From: Sinorhizobium sojae CCBAU 05684
GTDB lineage: Bacteria; Pseudomonadota; Alphaproteobacteria; Rhizobiales; Rhizobiaceae
Length of the DNA: 64,000 nt
Reading direction: 5' to 3'
NCBI RefSeq assembly: GCF_002288525.1
Contig: NZ_CP023067.1
Location: forward strand, 2,738,501 to 2,802,500
Below are positions 9,487 to 18,954 of this stretch, piece by piece. The position numbers and the translations under genes were made by a program. The stretch's first letter is position 1. Each line of letters opens with the position of its first letter. The notes beneath the pieces are model-generated. The model saw only the letters and a program-made list of their open reading frames with translations. It did not search any database and was not told the DNA's origin.

Positions 9487-9812
9487 AATGATCGTGGCGT
9501 GGGCGGTCATCCGCCCATTTCCTCCGATTCAACACGGAATCGATTGCGCCCGGGCGAACCGCTTCGGGCGCGGCATCCGCAGCTCGGGCCTCGCTACACA
9601 CCCGCCCTTGCTTTCAACTCCTGATCGCGGCATGTTCTGCGCATCGCTGCGGTAATGCGTTTTATGCACAAAAGTCGCTGCAGCGCCTTGAATTTCTGCC
9701 TGATTTTGCCTCTAGCCGGTTCCGGATGGAGGATTTATGCGCTAGAGCGGACAAGTGTGAAGCGGTATTGCGTTCGCATCCGCTGCAATTTTGTGACGCG
9801 GGAGAAACGCCA
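9487..9812. other. intergenic region between hss and omp10
   Basis: These 326 bp hold a terminator-like hairpin just after hss and a second GC-rich inverted repeat at about 9548-9574 (GCGCCCG...CGGGCGC) without a T tract. I found no convincing gene. The omp10 promoter should lie in the last 100 bp, but no clear -35/-10 pair stands out. Confidence 0.6.
9500..9521 (+). terminator. probable terminator of hss
   Basis: The hairpin TGGGCGG-TCAT-CCGCCCA starts 14 bp after the hss stop and is followed by TTTCCT. The stem is short but GC-rich, and the T tract is weak. Confidence 0.55.
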
Positions 9813-10181
9813 ATGAAGCCAGTCGCCACCCTTGCACTTCTTGCCGCCGCCGCGGCATTGGCATCGTGCCACACGACATCAAGGGCCGTCCGACCGATGC
9901 CGCAGGCAAGCCAGCCCGCCGGCGTGGAGGGCGCCTGGGTCGATCCGAACGGCATCGTTTCCACCTTCGCGGGCGGTACCTTCTCGACGCGCACGACAGA
10001 CACCAACCAGCTTCTTGCCTCCGGCAGCTACGTCAATGTCAGCCCGACGCTCGTCGAGATCAACATGACATCGCTCGTGCGCAACACGCAATCCAAGGTC
10101 AATTGCGCGCTGGTGACATCCAACCAGCTGAACTGCACCACGGACTCCGGCGCCCAATTCTCGCTCGCGCGCCAAAGTTGA
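9813..10181 (+). CDS. omp10: Omp10 family outer-membrane lipoprotein
   Basis: The 122-residue precursor has a lipoprotein signal peptide with lipobox LASC, so mature Cys19 would be acylated. The mature part contains [41 protein letters not shown] and SKVNCALV, closely matching recalled Brucella Omp10. Two conserved cysteines (NCALV, LNCTTD) may form a disulfide. The start ATG at 9813 follows GGGAGAAACGCC and gives a proper signal peptide; an upstream in-frame ATG adds 29 unconserved residues. The function of Omp10 is not well defined beyond outer-membrane location. Confidence 0.9.
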   Translation: MKPVATLALLAAAAALASCHTTSRAVRPMPQASQPAGVEGAWVDPNGIVSTFAGGTFSTRTTDTNQLLASGSYVNVSPTLVEINMTSLVRNTQSKVNCALVTSNQLNCTTDSGAQFSLARQS

Positions 10182-10208
10182 GAAGAAGCACCCCCTGGAA
10201 TGCCTTCG

Positions 10209-10234
10209 AAAGCCCCCGCTCCCGGGGGCTTTAT
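10209..10234 (+). terminator. Rho-independent terminator after omp10
   Basis: The inverted repeat AAAGCCCCC...GGGGGCTTT forms a strong stem 28 bp after the omp10 stop. Only a short T stretch follows (TTTAT). Confidence 0.75.
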
Positions 10235-10402
10235 CATCTCCAGCGAGCGTTTAACACTGGTTCGACGCAGCGCAAGCACGACACGTTTAACGCTTGCAGT
10301 CGGACGCAACTGGTGAAACCATCCGGCCTGGCAAAATCGACTGCGCCCCCGGCGAAGGGCCTTGAAAGTCGGCCGAAGAGGACAGGCAAACAGGAGAACA
10401 TC

Positions 10403-12280
10403 ATGATCAGACACATGCGGACCGGCCTTATCACCGCATCGCTACTCGCGCTTTCATCGGGCGCCGCCCTCGCCGACTACGAGCTGAACATCCTGCACAT
10501 CAACGACCTCCACTCGCGCATCGAGTCGATCAACAAATATGATTCGACCTGCTCGGCAGAAGAGGAGGAGAAGAACGAATGCTTCGGCGGTGTGGCGAGG
10601 GTGAAGACCGCAATCGACGCCCACCGCAAGCATTTTGCGGATGCCGGCGCCAATGTGCTGGTCCTCGATGCCGGCGACCAATTCCAAGGATCGCTTTTCT
10701 ACACGACCTACAAGAGCGAGGCGGTGGCTGAATTCATGAACGGCATCGGCTTTGACGCCATGGCCGTCGGCAACCACGAATTCGACGATGGACCGGAGGA
10801 ACTGGCGAAGTTTCTCGATAAAGTGAAGTTCCCTGTTATTTCGGGCAACACCGTCGCCGGCGCCGACACACCGATCGCCAATCGCATTCCCGGCTACATC
10901 ATCAAGGAGGTCAACGGCCAGAAAGTCGCTGTTGTGTCGGTCCTTGCAACCGACACGGATGAAACCTCCTCGCCCGGCAAGAGCGTGTTCTTCGAGGACG
11001 AAATCACTTATCTGAAAGGGATCGTGCCGAAAATCGAAGCTGAGGGGATCAACAAGATCATTCTCCTGTCCCACGTCGGCTATCCCCGCGACAAGGAGAT
11101 CGCCGCAGCCGTCAACGGCATCGACGTGATCGTCGGCGGGCACAGCCACACGCTGCTGTCCAACACGGACGAGAAGGCCGCCGGCCCCTATCCCACGAAC
11201 GTCAAGAATCCGTCAGGCGTAGAGGTGCCGATCGTCCAAGCCTATGCCTATTCGAAGTATCTCGGCAATCTGAAGGTCGTCTTCGACGATGCAGGCAAGG
11301 TGAAGTCCGCAAGCGGCACACCGGAACTGCTCGATGCCTCGATCACGCCGGATGCGGGTTTCAAGAATCGTGTCGCCGAGCTCGGCAAACCGATCGAGGA
11401 GCTGAAGAAGAGGGAGATTTCCGAAGCGACCGCCGTCATCGACGGATCGCGCGAGACCTGCCGCGCACGGGAATGCCCCATGGGCAATCTCGTCGCCGAC
11501 GCCATGCTGGCGCGCGTCGCCCCGCAGGGGATTTCCATCGCCATCCAGAACGGCGGCGGCCTGCGCGCATCCATCGACGAGGGTACCGTGACCATGGGCG
11601 AAGTGTTGACGGTGCTTCCCTTCCAGAACACGGTCGCCACCTTCCAGCTCAAGGGCTCGGACCTGATCACGGCGCTTGAAAACGGGCTGAGTCAGATCGA
11701 GGAAGGCGCCGGGCGCTTTGCGCAGGTTGCAGGCCTCAAATACAGCTTTGACAAGTCCAAGCCGGCCGGCAGCCGCCTTGTTTCCGTGGAGATCAAGGAA
11801 GGAAACGGCTTCGTGCCTCTCGACCCGGCCAAGATGTACGGCGTCGTCTCGAATAATTACATGCGTGCGGGCGGCGACGGCTACAAGATTTTCGCGACAG
11901 CCGGTATGAATGCCTACGATTTCGGCCCGAGCCTCGAGCAAGTCGTCGCCGACTATCTCACCGCCAATCGCCCCTACAAGCCCTATACGGACGGCCGCAT
12001 CACCGAGGTCGCAGGGGTAGCAGCAGCGCCGGCGGCTGAGCCGACGGCAGAGATGCAACCGGCCGAGACAGTCGCCGCCGCGCGCGAGGTGACGCCCGAC
12101 GCGACGGCACCCGCCGGCGGCCCGCAGAAGCACGTCGTCGCCAGCGGCGATACGCTCTGGGACCTCGCCGAGACCTTCTACGGCAACGGTGGGGAGTGGA
12201 GGAAGATATCGGCCGCCAATGGCAACCCGGCGCCGGGCAGGCTCGATGTCGGACGCGAATTGCAGATTCCAGCGAAGTAG
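10403..12280 (+). CDS. secreted 5'-nucleotidase/UDP-sugar hydrolase with C-terminal LysM
   Basis: The 625-residue precursor has a signal peptide (about 1-24, cleavage near ALA-DYE). A calcineurin-like metallophosphatase domain follows with ILHINDLHSR, LDAGDQFQGS, GNHEFDDG and GGHSHTL metal-ligand motifs. A 5'-nucleotidase C-terminal domain contains QNGGGLRASIDEG and NNYMRAGGDGY. After an Ala/Pro/Glu-rich linker comes a LysM domain (about 577-625, ASGDTLWDLAETFYGNGGEW). It would hydrolyse nucleotides or UDP-sugars in the periplasm. The LysM part probably binds peptidoglycan. The ATG at 10403 follows AGGAG and encodes the signal peptide. Confidence 0.92.
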   Translation: MIRHMRTGLITASLLALSSGAALADYELNILHINDLHSRIESINKYDSTCSAEEEEKNECFGGVARVKTAIDAHRKHFADAGANVLVLDAGDQFQGSLFYTTYKSEAVAEFMNGIGFDAMAVGNHEFDDGPEELAKFLDKVKFPVISGNTVAGADTPIANRIPGYIIKEVNGQKVAVVSVLATDTDETSSPGKSVFFEDEITYLKGIVPKIEAEGINKIILLSHVGYPRDKEIAAAVNGIDVIVGGHSHTLLSNTDEKAAGPYPTNVKNPSGVEVPIVQAYAYSKYLGNLKVVFDDAGKVKSASGTPELLDASITPDAGFKNRVAELGKPIEELKKREISEATAVIDGSRETCRARECPMGNLVADAMLARVAPQGISIAIQNGGGLRASIDEGTVTMGEVLTVLPFQNTVATFQLKGSDLITALENGLSQIEEGAGRFAQVAGLKYSFDKSKPAGSRLVSVEIKEGNGFVPLDPAKMYGVVSNNYMRAGGDGYKIFATAGMNAYDFGPSLEQVVADYLTANRPYKPYTDGRITEVAGVAAAPAAEPTAEMQPAETVAAAREVTPDATAPAGGPQKHVVASGDTLWDLAETFYGNGGEWRKISAANGNPAPGRLDVGRELQIPAK

Positions 12281-12301
12281 GACAGTTTGCCTCAAGTTTA
12301 G

Positions 12302-12338
12302 CGCCGGCGCGAGCTTTCCCGCGCCGGCGTTTCTTTTT
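12302..12338 (+). terminator. Rho-independent terminator after the 5'-nucleotidase gene
   Basis: A perfect 10-bp stem CGCCGGCGCG/CGCGCCGGCG with an 8-base loop is followed by TTTCTTTTT, 21 bp after the stop codon. Confidence 0.9.
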
Positions 12339-12382
12339 AGAAGGGTTTGAAAGTGGAGGCGTCAATCAACATATAGGCGCCC

Positions 12383-13432
12383 ATGAGGAAGACGATGACC
12401 GAAGCAACCGCAGAACCGATCGCCCCCGCTCATCCGCCCGTGAATTGTGGGAAGGTCGGCGTGCTGCTCGTCAATCTCGGCACGCCGGACGGTACCGATT
12501 ACGCCTCCATGCGCCGCTACCTCAAAGAATTCCTGAGCGACCGGCGCGTCATCGAATGGTCGCGTCTTTTCTGGTATCCCATCCTCTACGGCATCGTGCT
12601 CAACACCCGGCCACAAAAGGTCGGGAAGGCCTATGAGCTGATTTGGAATCAGGAGAAGAACGAAAGCTGGTTGCGGACCTATACACGCAGCCAGGCGGCG
12701 CTGATGGCCGAGAGCTTCGCAGACACGCCGCAGGTGGTCGTCGACTGGGCCATGCGTTACGGTCAGCCTTCGATCGCCTCGCGCCTGGAGGCGCTGCAGG
12801 AACAGGGCTGCGAGCGCATCCTGGTCTTTCCGCTCTATCCGCAATACGCGGCGGCAACGACCGCTACCGTCAACGACAAGGCCTTCGAGAGGCTTCTGAA
12901 GATGCGCTGGCAGCCGGCTTTGCGCACCGTTCCGCCCTATCATGACGATCCGGTCTATATCGACGCGCTCGCCACCTCGATCAACCGCCACCTGGCAAAG
13001 CTAGATTGGCAGCCGGAGGTCGTCCTTGCCTCCTTCCATGGCATTCCGAAAAGCTATTTCGACCTGGGCGATCCCTATTACTGCCAGTGCCAGAAGACCG
13101 CGCGGCTGCTCAGGGAAAGGCTGGACTGGCCGAAGGAGAAGCTGCAGGTCACCTTTCAGTCGCGCTTCGGCCCGGAAGAATGGCTGCAGCCCTATACGGA
13201 CGCGACCGTCGAGAAACTTGCCAAAAACGGCGTCAAGCGCATTGCGGTGATCAATCCCGGCTTCGTCTCCGACTGTCTGGAAACCCTGGAGGAAATCGCA
13301 GGCCAGGCGGCCGAAAGCTTCCTTCACAATGGTGGCGAGAAATTCGCCCATATCCCCTGTCTGAACGACAGTCCCGAGGGCATGGCGGTGCTCAACCACG
13401 TCGTGCGCCGCGAGTTGCAGGGGTGGATTTAA
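12383..13432 (+). CDS. hemH: ferrochelatase
   Basis: HemH inserts Fe2+ into protoporphyrin IX, the last step of heme synthesis. The 349-residue protein has the family blocks GVLLVNLGTPD, SFHGIPKSYFDLGDPY with the metal-binding histidine, and the C-terminal INPGFVSDCLETLEEI. CQCQKT after DPYY is typical of alphaproteobacterial HemH. The start is either the ATG at 12383 or the in-frame ATG at 12395 (MTEATAEP); neither has a strong ribosome-binding site. The strong terminator upstream makes this a separate transcription unit. Confidence 0.95.
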   Translation: MRKTMTEATAEPIAPAHPPVNCGKVGVLLVNLGTPDGTDYASMRRYLKEFLSDRRVIEWSRLFWYPILYGIVLNTRPQKVGKAYELIWNQEKNESWLRTYTRSQAALMAESFADTPQVVVDWAMRYGQPSIASRLEALQEQGCERILVFPLYPQYAAATTATVNDKAFERLLKMRWQPALRTVPPYHDDPVYIDALATSINRHLAKLDWQPEVVLASFHGIPKSYFDLGDPYYCQCQKTARLLRERLDWPKEKLQVTFQSRFGPEEWLQPYTDATVEKLAKNGVKRIAVINPGFVSDCLETLEEIAGQAAESFLHNGGEKFAHIPCLNDSPEGMAVLNHVVRRELQGWI

Positions 13433-13519
13433 CGGAAATCGCACGGAGAACGGCCCCACTCAGCCTTCCGCTCAGAGGGCAAGCTCTTGCAAACGGGCCG
13501 GAACCGTGCCTCCTCGCAA

Positions 13520-15451
13520 CTACCCGACCTTTTTGATGGCTTTCGGGTCCTCGGCGATCGAACGGATGAGAACGCGATTGCGTCCCTGCACTTTGGCATC
13601 ATAGAGCGCGGCGTCCGCCTCCGACAGAAGAAGATCCGGCTCCGCCTGCAGGACGTGGCCGCTCGCAACGGCTATACCGATGCTGGCGGTTACTTTCCGG
13701 AACTCACTCTGCGAATGGACGATATTCTCCTCTTCGAGAAGTTGCGCAAATTGTTCCGCAACCGTGACCGCACCCCTCTCGTTGGTATCCGGCAGCAAGA
13801 CGACGAATTCCTCGCCGCCGTAGCGGGCGACAATGTCCGCGGGCCGTTTCGCCGACTTCAGCAGACAGTTGCTCACCAGGCGCAGACATTGATCGCCGGC
13901 AGGATGCCCGTAGGTGTCGTTATAGGCCTTGAAGCGGTCGATATCGATCATCAGCAGGCTGAGCGAAGCACTGTTCCTGGCGCATTTCGCAGCCTCGCGC
14001 TTAAAAGCCTCGTCGAAGGCGCGGCGGTTGACGATGCCGGTCAACCCGTCCGTCTCCGCGAGATTCTTCAGCTGCTCGGCCGACATCCTAAGCGCGATTT
14101 CGGACTGCTTCGTCGCCGTGATGTCGGAGACGACCACCATCGCGCTGCCGTCCGCCGCAAGCCTCGTGCGAATGCTGAGCCAGTCTCCATTCTGGAGTTG
14201 AACCTCTTCATCCTTGTTCTGGTGCAAAGCGGCGCTGAGCGACGTTATCCAGTCTTCCACCGCCTCATAGTCGATACCTGAACGCTCGCGCGTTTCGGCA
14301 ACGCGCCGTAGAATGTCGCTGATATGGGCGCCGATCACCCGGGCATTTCCGGAAAGCGGAAAAGCATTGCGGTATTGCTCGTTGCAGAAGAGCAAATAGC
14401 CTTCCCTGTCGAACATCGCAAAGCCATCGGACATTCCCGCGATCGCATGGGAAAGCAGGTTCTTGCTTTCCCGCAATTCCCGCTCCAGAGCAACCCGTTC
14501 GGTTACGTCCCGCGTGACGCCGGCAAGGCCGATCACGCGCCCCTCATTGTCCCTGAGCGGAACCTTGGAGGCGAAAAGGTCTCTGCCTTCAATGTGCTCG
14601 ACAGAGTCGATCAGAGGCACGCCCGTGCGCATGAGCTCCTGTTCGCTATGATAGAGCTCTTCCGCCAGCCGCAGCGGCTGGAGATCGAAATCCGACAGGC
14701 CGACCATTTCCGCGGCCGTCCCGTAGCGGTAGAGCCGGATCATGTTTTCGTTGACGGTGATGAAGCGGCTATCCCTGTCCTTGACATAGAGATAGTCGGG
14801 CGACTGCGAAAACGCGGTCTCAAGCATCCGACGCTCGAGATCCAGTTGGCGTGTTTTCAGGATGATGAGGCCGCAGATCAGCGTCGCCGTCACATTCATC
14901 CCCGTCATGGGCAGGCCGATTTCGGCGAGGGTGTGCGCTTTCGAAAGGGTGGGCAGCAGCGCCATCGATACGACGAGCACGCAGCCTACGGCGGCGGAGA
15001 GCACGACGACGTGCAGCAAAGTCGCCGATTTCTTCTTCATGCAGTGATTGGCGATAAGACCAGCGGCCGCAAGGACGGCCATGACCAGGATCCCCTCTGA
15101 GACAGCCGCTCCGCCCAGCATGAGACGAGCGGCGATCGCCAGCGTCGTGGCTATTGTCGCAGAGAGCGCTCCGCCAAACATTCCGGCAAGGGCGAGCGGT
15201 GCGAAGCGCAGGTCGATATAGATACCGGGAGCGAACTCGATGGCGAGCAGAATGGAGCCGATGGAGGCTGCGCCGGCTATAGCTCCGAGCACGGCATTTT
15301 CACGATAGGAAAGCCGCGAGCGGAACCAGATCGACAGATGCGCCCAAAGTGAAATCGTCAGGCTTACGAAAGCAAGATTGCCTACAAATTGACCCCACAT
15401 GCCATTCATCACGCTGCATCGGCCTTCTAAAACGTCCTGAAGGCCACCCAT
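13520..15451 (-). CDS. membrane-bound PAS-PAS-GGDEF diguanylate cyclase
   Basis: The 643-residue protein has about six hydrophobic helices in its first 200 residues, resembling the 5TM-5TMR_LYT sensor type. Two PAS domains follow: one at about 210-330 beginning LETAFSQSPDYLYVKDRDSR, and a second at about 335-455. The C-terminal GGDEF domain has TGIVNRRAFDE, an intact GGEEF and an I-site RPAD five residues before it. All features of an active, feedback-inhibited diguanylate cyclase are present. The ATG at 15451 has AAAGGAC upstream; a later ATG at 15409 is possible. It is convergent with hemH. Confidence 0.92.
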   Translation of the reverse strand: MGGLQDVLEGRCSVMNGMWGQFVGNLAFVSLTISLWAHLSIWFRSRLSYRENAVLGAIAGAASIGSILLAIEFAPGIYIDLRFAPLALAGMFGGALSATIATTLAIAARLMLGGAAVSEGILVMAVLAAAGLIANHCMKKKSATLLHVVVLSAAVGCVLVVSMALLPTLSKAHTLAEIGLPMTGMNVTATLICGLIILKTRQLDLERRMLETAFSQSPDYLYVKDRDSRFITVNENMIRLYRYGTAAEMVGLSDFDLQPLRLAEELYHSEQELMRTGVPLIDSVEHIEGRDLFASKVPLRDNEGRVIGLAGVTRDVTERVALERELRESKNLLSHAIAGMSDGFAMFDREGYLLFCNEQYRNAFPLSGNARVIGAHISDILRRVAETRERSGIDYEAVEDWITSLSAALHQNKDEEVQLQNGDWLSIRTRLAADGSAMVVVSDITATKQSEIALRMSAEQLKNLAETDGLTGIVNRRAFDEAFKREAAKCARNSASLSLLMIDIDRFKAYNDTYGHPAGDQCLRLVSNCLLKSAKRPADIVARYGGEEFVVLLPDTNERGAVTVAEQFAQLLEEENIVHSQSEFRKVTASIGIAVASGHVLQAEPDLLLSEADAALYDAKVQGRNRVLIRSIAEDPKAIKKVG

Positions 15452-15620
15452 ACGCGAAAAGTCCTTTGAGCTTTCTTAAGGCAAAGCTGAAATTGCGCAC
15501 AGATTTCTTTCTCGACCGAGCCGGTTTCGCCCGCTGCCGCTTGAAAAGTCGGAGCGAATCGCCACGTGTTGGATTGAAGCAGCATGCCTATCGCTGAAGT
15601 TGTAAAGTGGAGGATTGTCC

Positions 15621-16610
15621 TTGGGCGGCCTGGATATCGCGGTCATCGCTTTCGTCGTCTTCGTATTTCTGGTGCTCCTCACCGGGGTCAAGACGGTCCC
15701 GCAAGGCTATCGCTACACTGTCGAGCGCTTTGGCCGGTACGTAAGGACAATTGAGCCGGGATTGAACATCATCATCCCCGTCTTCGACCGCATCGGTGCG
15801 AAGATGAATGTGATGGAGCAGGTTCTCGACGTCCCGACCCAAGAGGTGATTACCAAGGATAATGCCAGCGTTTCAGCCGACGCCGTCGCCTTTTACCAGG
15901 TGCTGAACGCCGCCCAGGCTGCTTACCAGGTCGCCAATCTCGAAAACGCCCTTCTGAACCTGACCATGACAAATATCCGCTCCGTCATGGGATCGATGGA
16001 CCTCGACGAATTGCTTTCAAACCGCGATACGATCAACGATCGCCTGCTGCGCGTCGTCGACGAGGCTGCAAATCCCTGGGGCATCAAGATCACCCGAGTC
16101 GAGATCAAGGATATTGCGCCGCCGACGGACCTCGTCGAGGCCATGGCCCGGCAGATGAAGGCGGAGCGCGAAAAGCGCGCCCAGGTGCTGGAGGCGGAAG
16201 GTGCGAGAAACGCCCAGATTCTCCGTGCCGAAGGCGCCAAGCAGTCGGCTATCCTCGAGGCCGAGGGCCAGCGTGAAGCCGCCTATCGCGAGGCGGAGGC
16301 GCGCGAACGGTTGGCAGAGGCCGAAGCCAAGGCGACCCGGATGGTTTCCGAAGCGATTGCCGCAGGCGACGTCCGGGCCATCAACTATTTCGTGGCGCAG
16401 AAATATACCGAGGCCCTGGCTTCGATCGGTACAGCAAACAACCAGAAGATCGTTCTGATGCCGATGGAAGCGGCCTCGCTGATCGGTTCGCTCGGCGGCA
16501 TCGGCGCAATCGCCCGGGAGGTCTTCGCCGACGGGCACCCGGCCGCCGCGCGGCCGCGTGCCTCCACGCCGCGTACCGGTCCGGCCCCCGGTCCACTCGA
16601 TACGCCGTGA
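15621..16610 (+). CDS. SPFH/band 7 (stomatin/QmcA-like) membrane protein
   Basis: The 329-residue protein has one N-terminal membrane helix ([18 protein letters not shown]), a band 7 domain beginning [15 protein letters not shown], and a long coiled coil rich in AEG repeats (about 180-250). Such proteins form large membrane-associated rings and cages that organise microdomains or protect membrane proteins. The best start is TTG at 15621, eight bases after GGAGG; the TTG at 15615 sits too close to that site. The NfeD gene follows 10 bp downstream, the classic SPFH-NfeD pair. Confidence 0.92.
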   Translation: MGGLDIAVIAFVVFVFLVLLTGVKTVPQGYRYTVERFGRYVRTIEPGLNIIIPVFDRIGAKMNVMEQVLDVPTQEVITKDNASVSADAVAFYQVLNAAQAAYQVANLENALLNLTMTNIRSVMGSMDLDELLSNRDTINDRLLRVVDEAANPWGIKITRVEIKDIAPPTDLVEAMARQMKAEREKRAQVLEAEGARNAQILRAEGAKQSAILEAEGQREAAYREAEARERLAEAEAKATRMVSEAIAAGDVRAINYFVAQKYTEALASIGTANNQKIVLMPMEAASLIGSLGGIGAIAREVFADGHPAAARPRASTPRTGPAPGPLDTP

Positions 16611-16620
16611 GGGCCGCTCC

Positions 16621-17076
16621 ATGATCGCCCGCCTCGTTGTCGAACTCGGTCCCTGGAACTGGTGGGTACTGGGCCTCCTACTGCTGGCGGCGGAAGTGCT
16701 TGTCCCCGGCGTATTCCTGGTGTGGATCGGGCTTGCGGCGCTCATCACCGGCACCCTGTCCCTGCTCCTGTGGGATGCGGCATTCTGGATCTGGCAGGTC
16801 CAGCTCATCGTATTTGCCCTGCTCTCGATGGTCGCGGTCCTGATCGGACGTCGCATCGCCGCGACCTCCGAGGAGAGCGACGAACCTCTGCTCAACAAAC
16901 GTGCCGAAAGCCTGGTCGGCCGCACCGCCGTGCTCGAACAGCCAATCGCCGAGGGCCATGGACGCGTGCGCCTCGACGACACGACCTGGGCGGTTGAAGG
17001 ACCCGATCTTCCCACGGGAACACGCGTGCGCATCGTTGCCAGTACCGGAAGGCACCTCACGGTCGAACGCGCCTGA
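16621..17076 (+). CDS. NfeD-like membrane protein
   Basis: The 151-residue protein has three membrane helices in the first half (WWVLGLLLLAAEVLVPGVFL is typical of NfeD) and a C-terminal OB-fold domain beginning about residue 90 (LVGRTAVLEQPI). This short NfeD type lacks the ClpP-like protease domain. It partners the preceding SPFH protein. The ATG at 16621 is 10 bp after the SPFH stop, so the genes are one operon. A RIME-type repeat follows 32 bp after the stop. Confidence 0.9.
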   Translation: MIARLVVELGPWNWWVLGLLLLAAEVLVPGVFLVWIGLAALITGTLSLLLWDAAFWIWQVQLIVFALLSMVAVLIGRRIAATSEESDEPLLNKRAESLVGRTAVLEQPIAEGHGRVRLDDTTWAVEGPDLPTGTRVRIVASTGRHLTVERA

Positions 17077-17108
17077 CCGGGCCGTCGGACATCGACCCCG
17101 TTTCTCAT

Positions 17109-17203
17109 TAGCGCATTTGGCCCGACGAATTTCGGAAGCACGATGCGTCGTTCAAAGCCTCACAGCCACCCTTGTGCGTCCCGCAGGACGCAAGGCGATG
17201 TAA
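17109..17203. repeat. RIME-type mosaic palindrome (two hairpins)
   Basis: The element begins TAGCGCAT and has a first hairpin with arms around GCGCAT...GATGCGTC, then a second built on CAC(A)GCCACCCTTGTGCGTC...GACGCAAGGCGATGT. The same two-hairpin design occurs at 23050 and 43922, but this copy is more degraded. Such elements are known from rhizobia as RIME intergenic repeats; the family label rests on recalled structure. Confidence 0.75.
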
Positions 17204-17290
17204 GGCTGCAAATATAACGGAAACCATTGGTTAACCACACCGCTTTACGATTGCGAAAGAATTGCAATCAGATACGCGGACAGACGATCA

Positions 17291-18721
17291 ATGGCGCCCA
17301 ACACCTTACGCTCTCAATTGGCGGGCGCCATGCGGGTGACAATGCCGGCGGCGTTGTTGGCGGGCTGTACCGCTGTCGCGCTGACGCCGGCCGCGGCGCA
17401 GAGCCTCGCACCTCCGGTGAACGATGGCTTCGCCACCAACCTGACGGGTGTGACCCCGGGCATTGCCGATCCGCAGACGACCGGCGCCGTCTCCGGTGCC
17501 GATCTTCCGCCCGCGCTCGACGAGGATCTCAACCGCCTCAACCGACGCGAAGAAACGATCGACGGGCTGCGCGCGCGCCCCGATCCCTATCGCGACGAGG
17601 CGGTGGGGATCCGGATCGGCACCTTCGTCCTCAAGCCGGCGCTCAGCGAAAGCTTCAATCATGAGCGGCAGAAGACCGGCGGCGACAGCCAGGGCCGGAG
17701 CTTCCTTGAGACCGGCCTCAAAGGCTCGCTCACCTCGGACTGGTCGCGCCACCAGTTGAGCATTACCGGCGAAGGCGTGCTGCAGCACAATGTCTCGGGC
17801 GAGGGCGAGGAGCAACCGCGCGCAGATATCGATGCGGAACTGCGGCTCGACTTGAGCGAGGACACCATTGCTAGGCTGCGGGCGGGCTACAGCTTCGAAC
17901 GCGAGGACGCCACCGACCCGAACGCTGTCGCCAATGCCGAGAACCAATCCGGCGTCAACAGCTACCGGCTCGGCGCGGCGGCTGAGCGTGATTTCGGTAT
18001 CATCCGGGGCTCGATCGGCATCGATTTCGACCGCCGCACCTACGGTGACGTCGAACTCGACGACGGCACGACGCTGTCCCAGGAGGACAGGGATCGCAAC
18101 ATTGCCACGCTAACAGCACGCATTGGCTACGAACTTTCGCCGGCGCTCATCCCCTTCCTCGAAGGTTCGGTCGGCAAATCGGTCTACGATCTCAGGCGGG
18201 ATACCCTCGGCTTCGAACGCTCCTATCAGAGCTATGCCGGCCGCGCTGGCATGGAGTTCGATTTTGGCGAGAAGCTCAACGGTGAACTCGCCGCCGGCTA
18301 CGAAACCTACCGTTTCGACGATGCGCGGCTCGGCGAGCTTCGCGGGCTATCGGTCGACGGGCGCGTCAACTGGTCGCCACAGCGGGGCACCGATGTCCTG
18401 TTCGGCTTCCTGACCTATCTCGACCCGTCCACCACGGCCGGCGAGGCGGGATCGATCAATTACGAGCTGACGAATGTGATCACGCATCAGGTCAGGTCGG
18501 ATATCGTCGCCAGGCTATCGAACAGCGTGACGCTGCGCAATTTCCCCTCGAATGCCGCCGCCTCCGACGAGACAACCTGGCGCACGGGCGCCGGGCTGAC
18601 CTATGACATGAGCCGCTATCTCGCGCTCACCGGAGACGTGAGCTACGAACGCACGAACAGAGACAGCGGGCCTACGAGCGAAACGGCACGCGTGGGAGTC
18701 GGGCTCATGCTGAGGCGCTGA
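17291..18721 (+). CDS. outer-membrane beta-barrel protein (BBP2-type)
   Basis: The 476-residue precursor has a cleavable N-terminal segment (AQS near 37), although LLAGC at 22-26 also resembles a lipobox. After a low-complexity linker (about 60-100), the rest is alternating hydrophobic/polar beta-strand sequence with many aromatic-girdle motifs (YRLGAAAERDF, YETYRFDD, TYDMSRYLALTGDVSYERT). It fits the putative beta-barrel porin 2 family. The last residues LMLRR do not end in phenylalanine. No export partner or substrate is evident from the neighbours. Confidence 0.8.
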   Translation: MAPNTLRSQLAGAMRVTMPAALLAGCTAVALTPAAAQSLAPPVNDGFATNLTGVTPGIADPQTTGAVSGADLPPALDEDLNRLNRREETIDGLRARPDPYRDEAVGIRIGTFVLKPALSESFNHERQKTGGDSQGRSFLETGLKGSLTSDWSRHQLSITGEGVLQHNVSGEGEEQPRADIDAELRLDLSEDTIARLRAGYSFEREDATDPNAVANAENQSGVNSYRLGAAAERDFGIIRGSIGIDFDRRTYGDVELDDGTTLSQEDRDRNIATLTARIGYELSPALIPFLEGSVGKSVYDLRRDTLGFERSYQSYAGRAGMEFDFGEKLNGELAAGYETYRFDDARLGELRGLSVDGRVNWSPQRGTDVLFGFLTYLDPSTTAGEAGSINYELTNVITHQVRSDIVARLSNSVTLRNFPSNAAASDETTWRTGAGLTYDMSRYLALTGDVSYERTNRDSGPTSETARVGVGLMLRR

Positions 18722-18731
18722 TTACCAGCCA

Positions 18732-18899
18732 TAGAGCCTTCCCCTGGTTAACTGGAAACAATTCTGTTGGCTCAATCGGAGCGGAATGTTTGCGCCGCTG
18801 ACGCGCGGCGTAGCCAAAGCATACGGCCAAGCCAGCCGGGCAAAGAGGCCGCCCGCTTCAGCCAACAGAATTGTTTCCAGTTAACCAGGAAAGGCTCTA
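18732..18899. repeat. 168-bp MITE-like element with about 40-bp terminal inverted repeats
   Basis: The left arm 18733-18772 (AGAGCCTTCCCCTGGTTAAC...) and right arm 18860-18898 (...GTTAACCAGGAAAGGCTCT) are near-perfect inverted copies, about 37 of 40 matching. They enclose about 87 bp, including a GC-rich palindrome (GCGCCGCTGACGCGCGGCG). There is no coding capacity. It sits between convergent genes. TA is present at both outer ends, compatible with a TA target duplication. Confidence 0.85.
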
Positions 18900-18954
18900 A
18901 CACGCGAACGGCCACGCCCAAGACGTGGCCGGTATTCGCACTGTCGAGCTTGGA

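Noticed and set aside
18905..18935. Hairpin CGGCCACG...CGTGGCCG as terminator of galU
   Set aside because: The stem is good, but the minus-strand tail lacks a U tract, so I did not list it.
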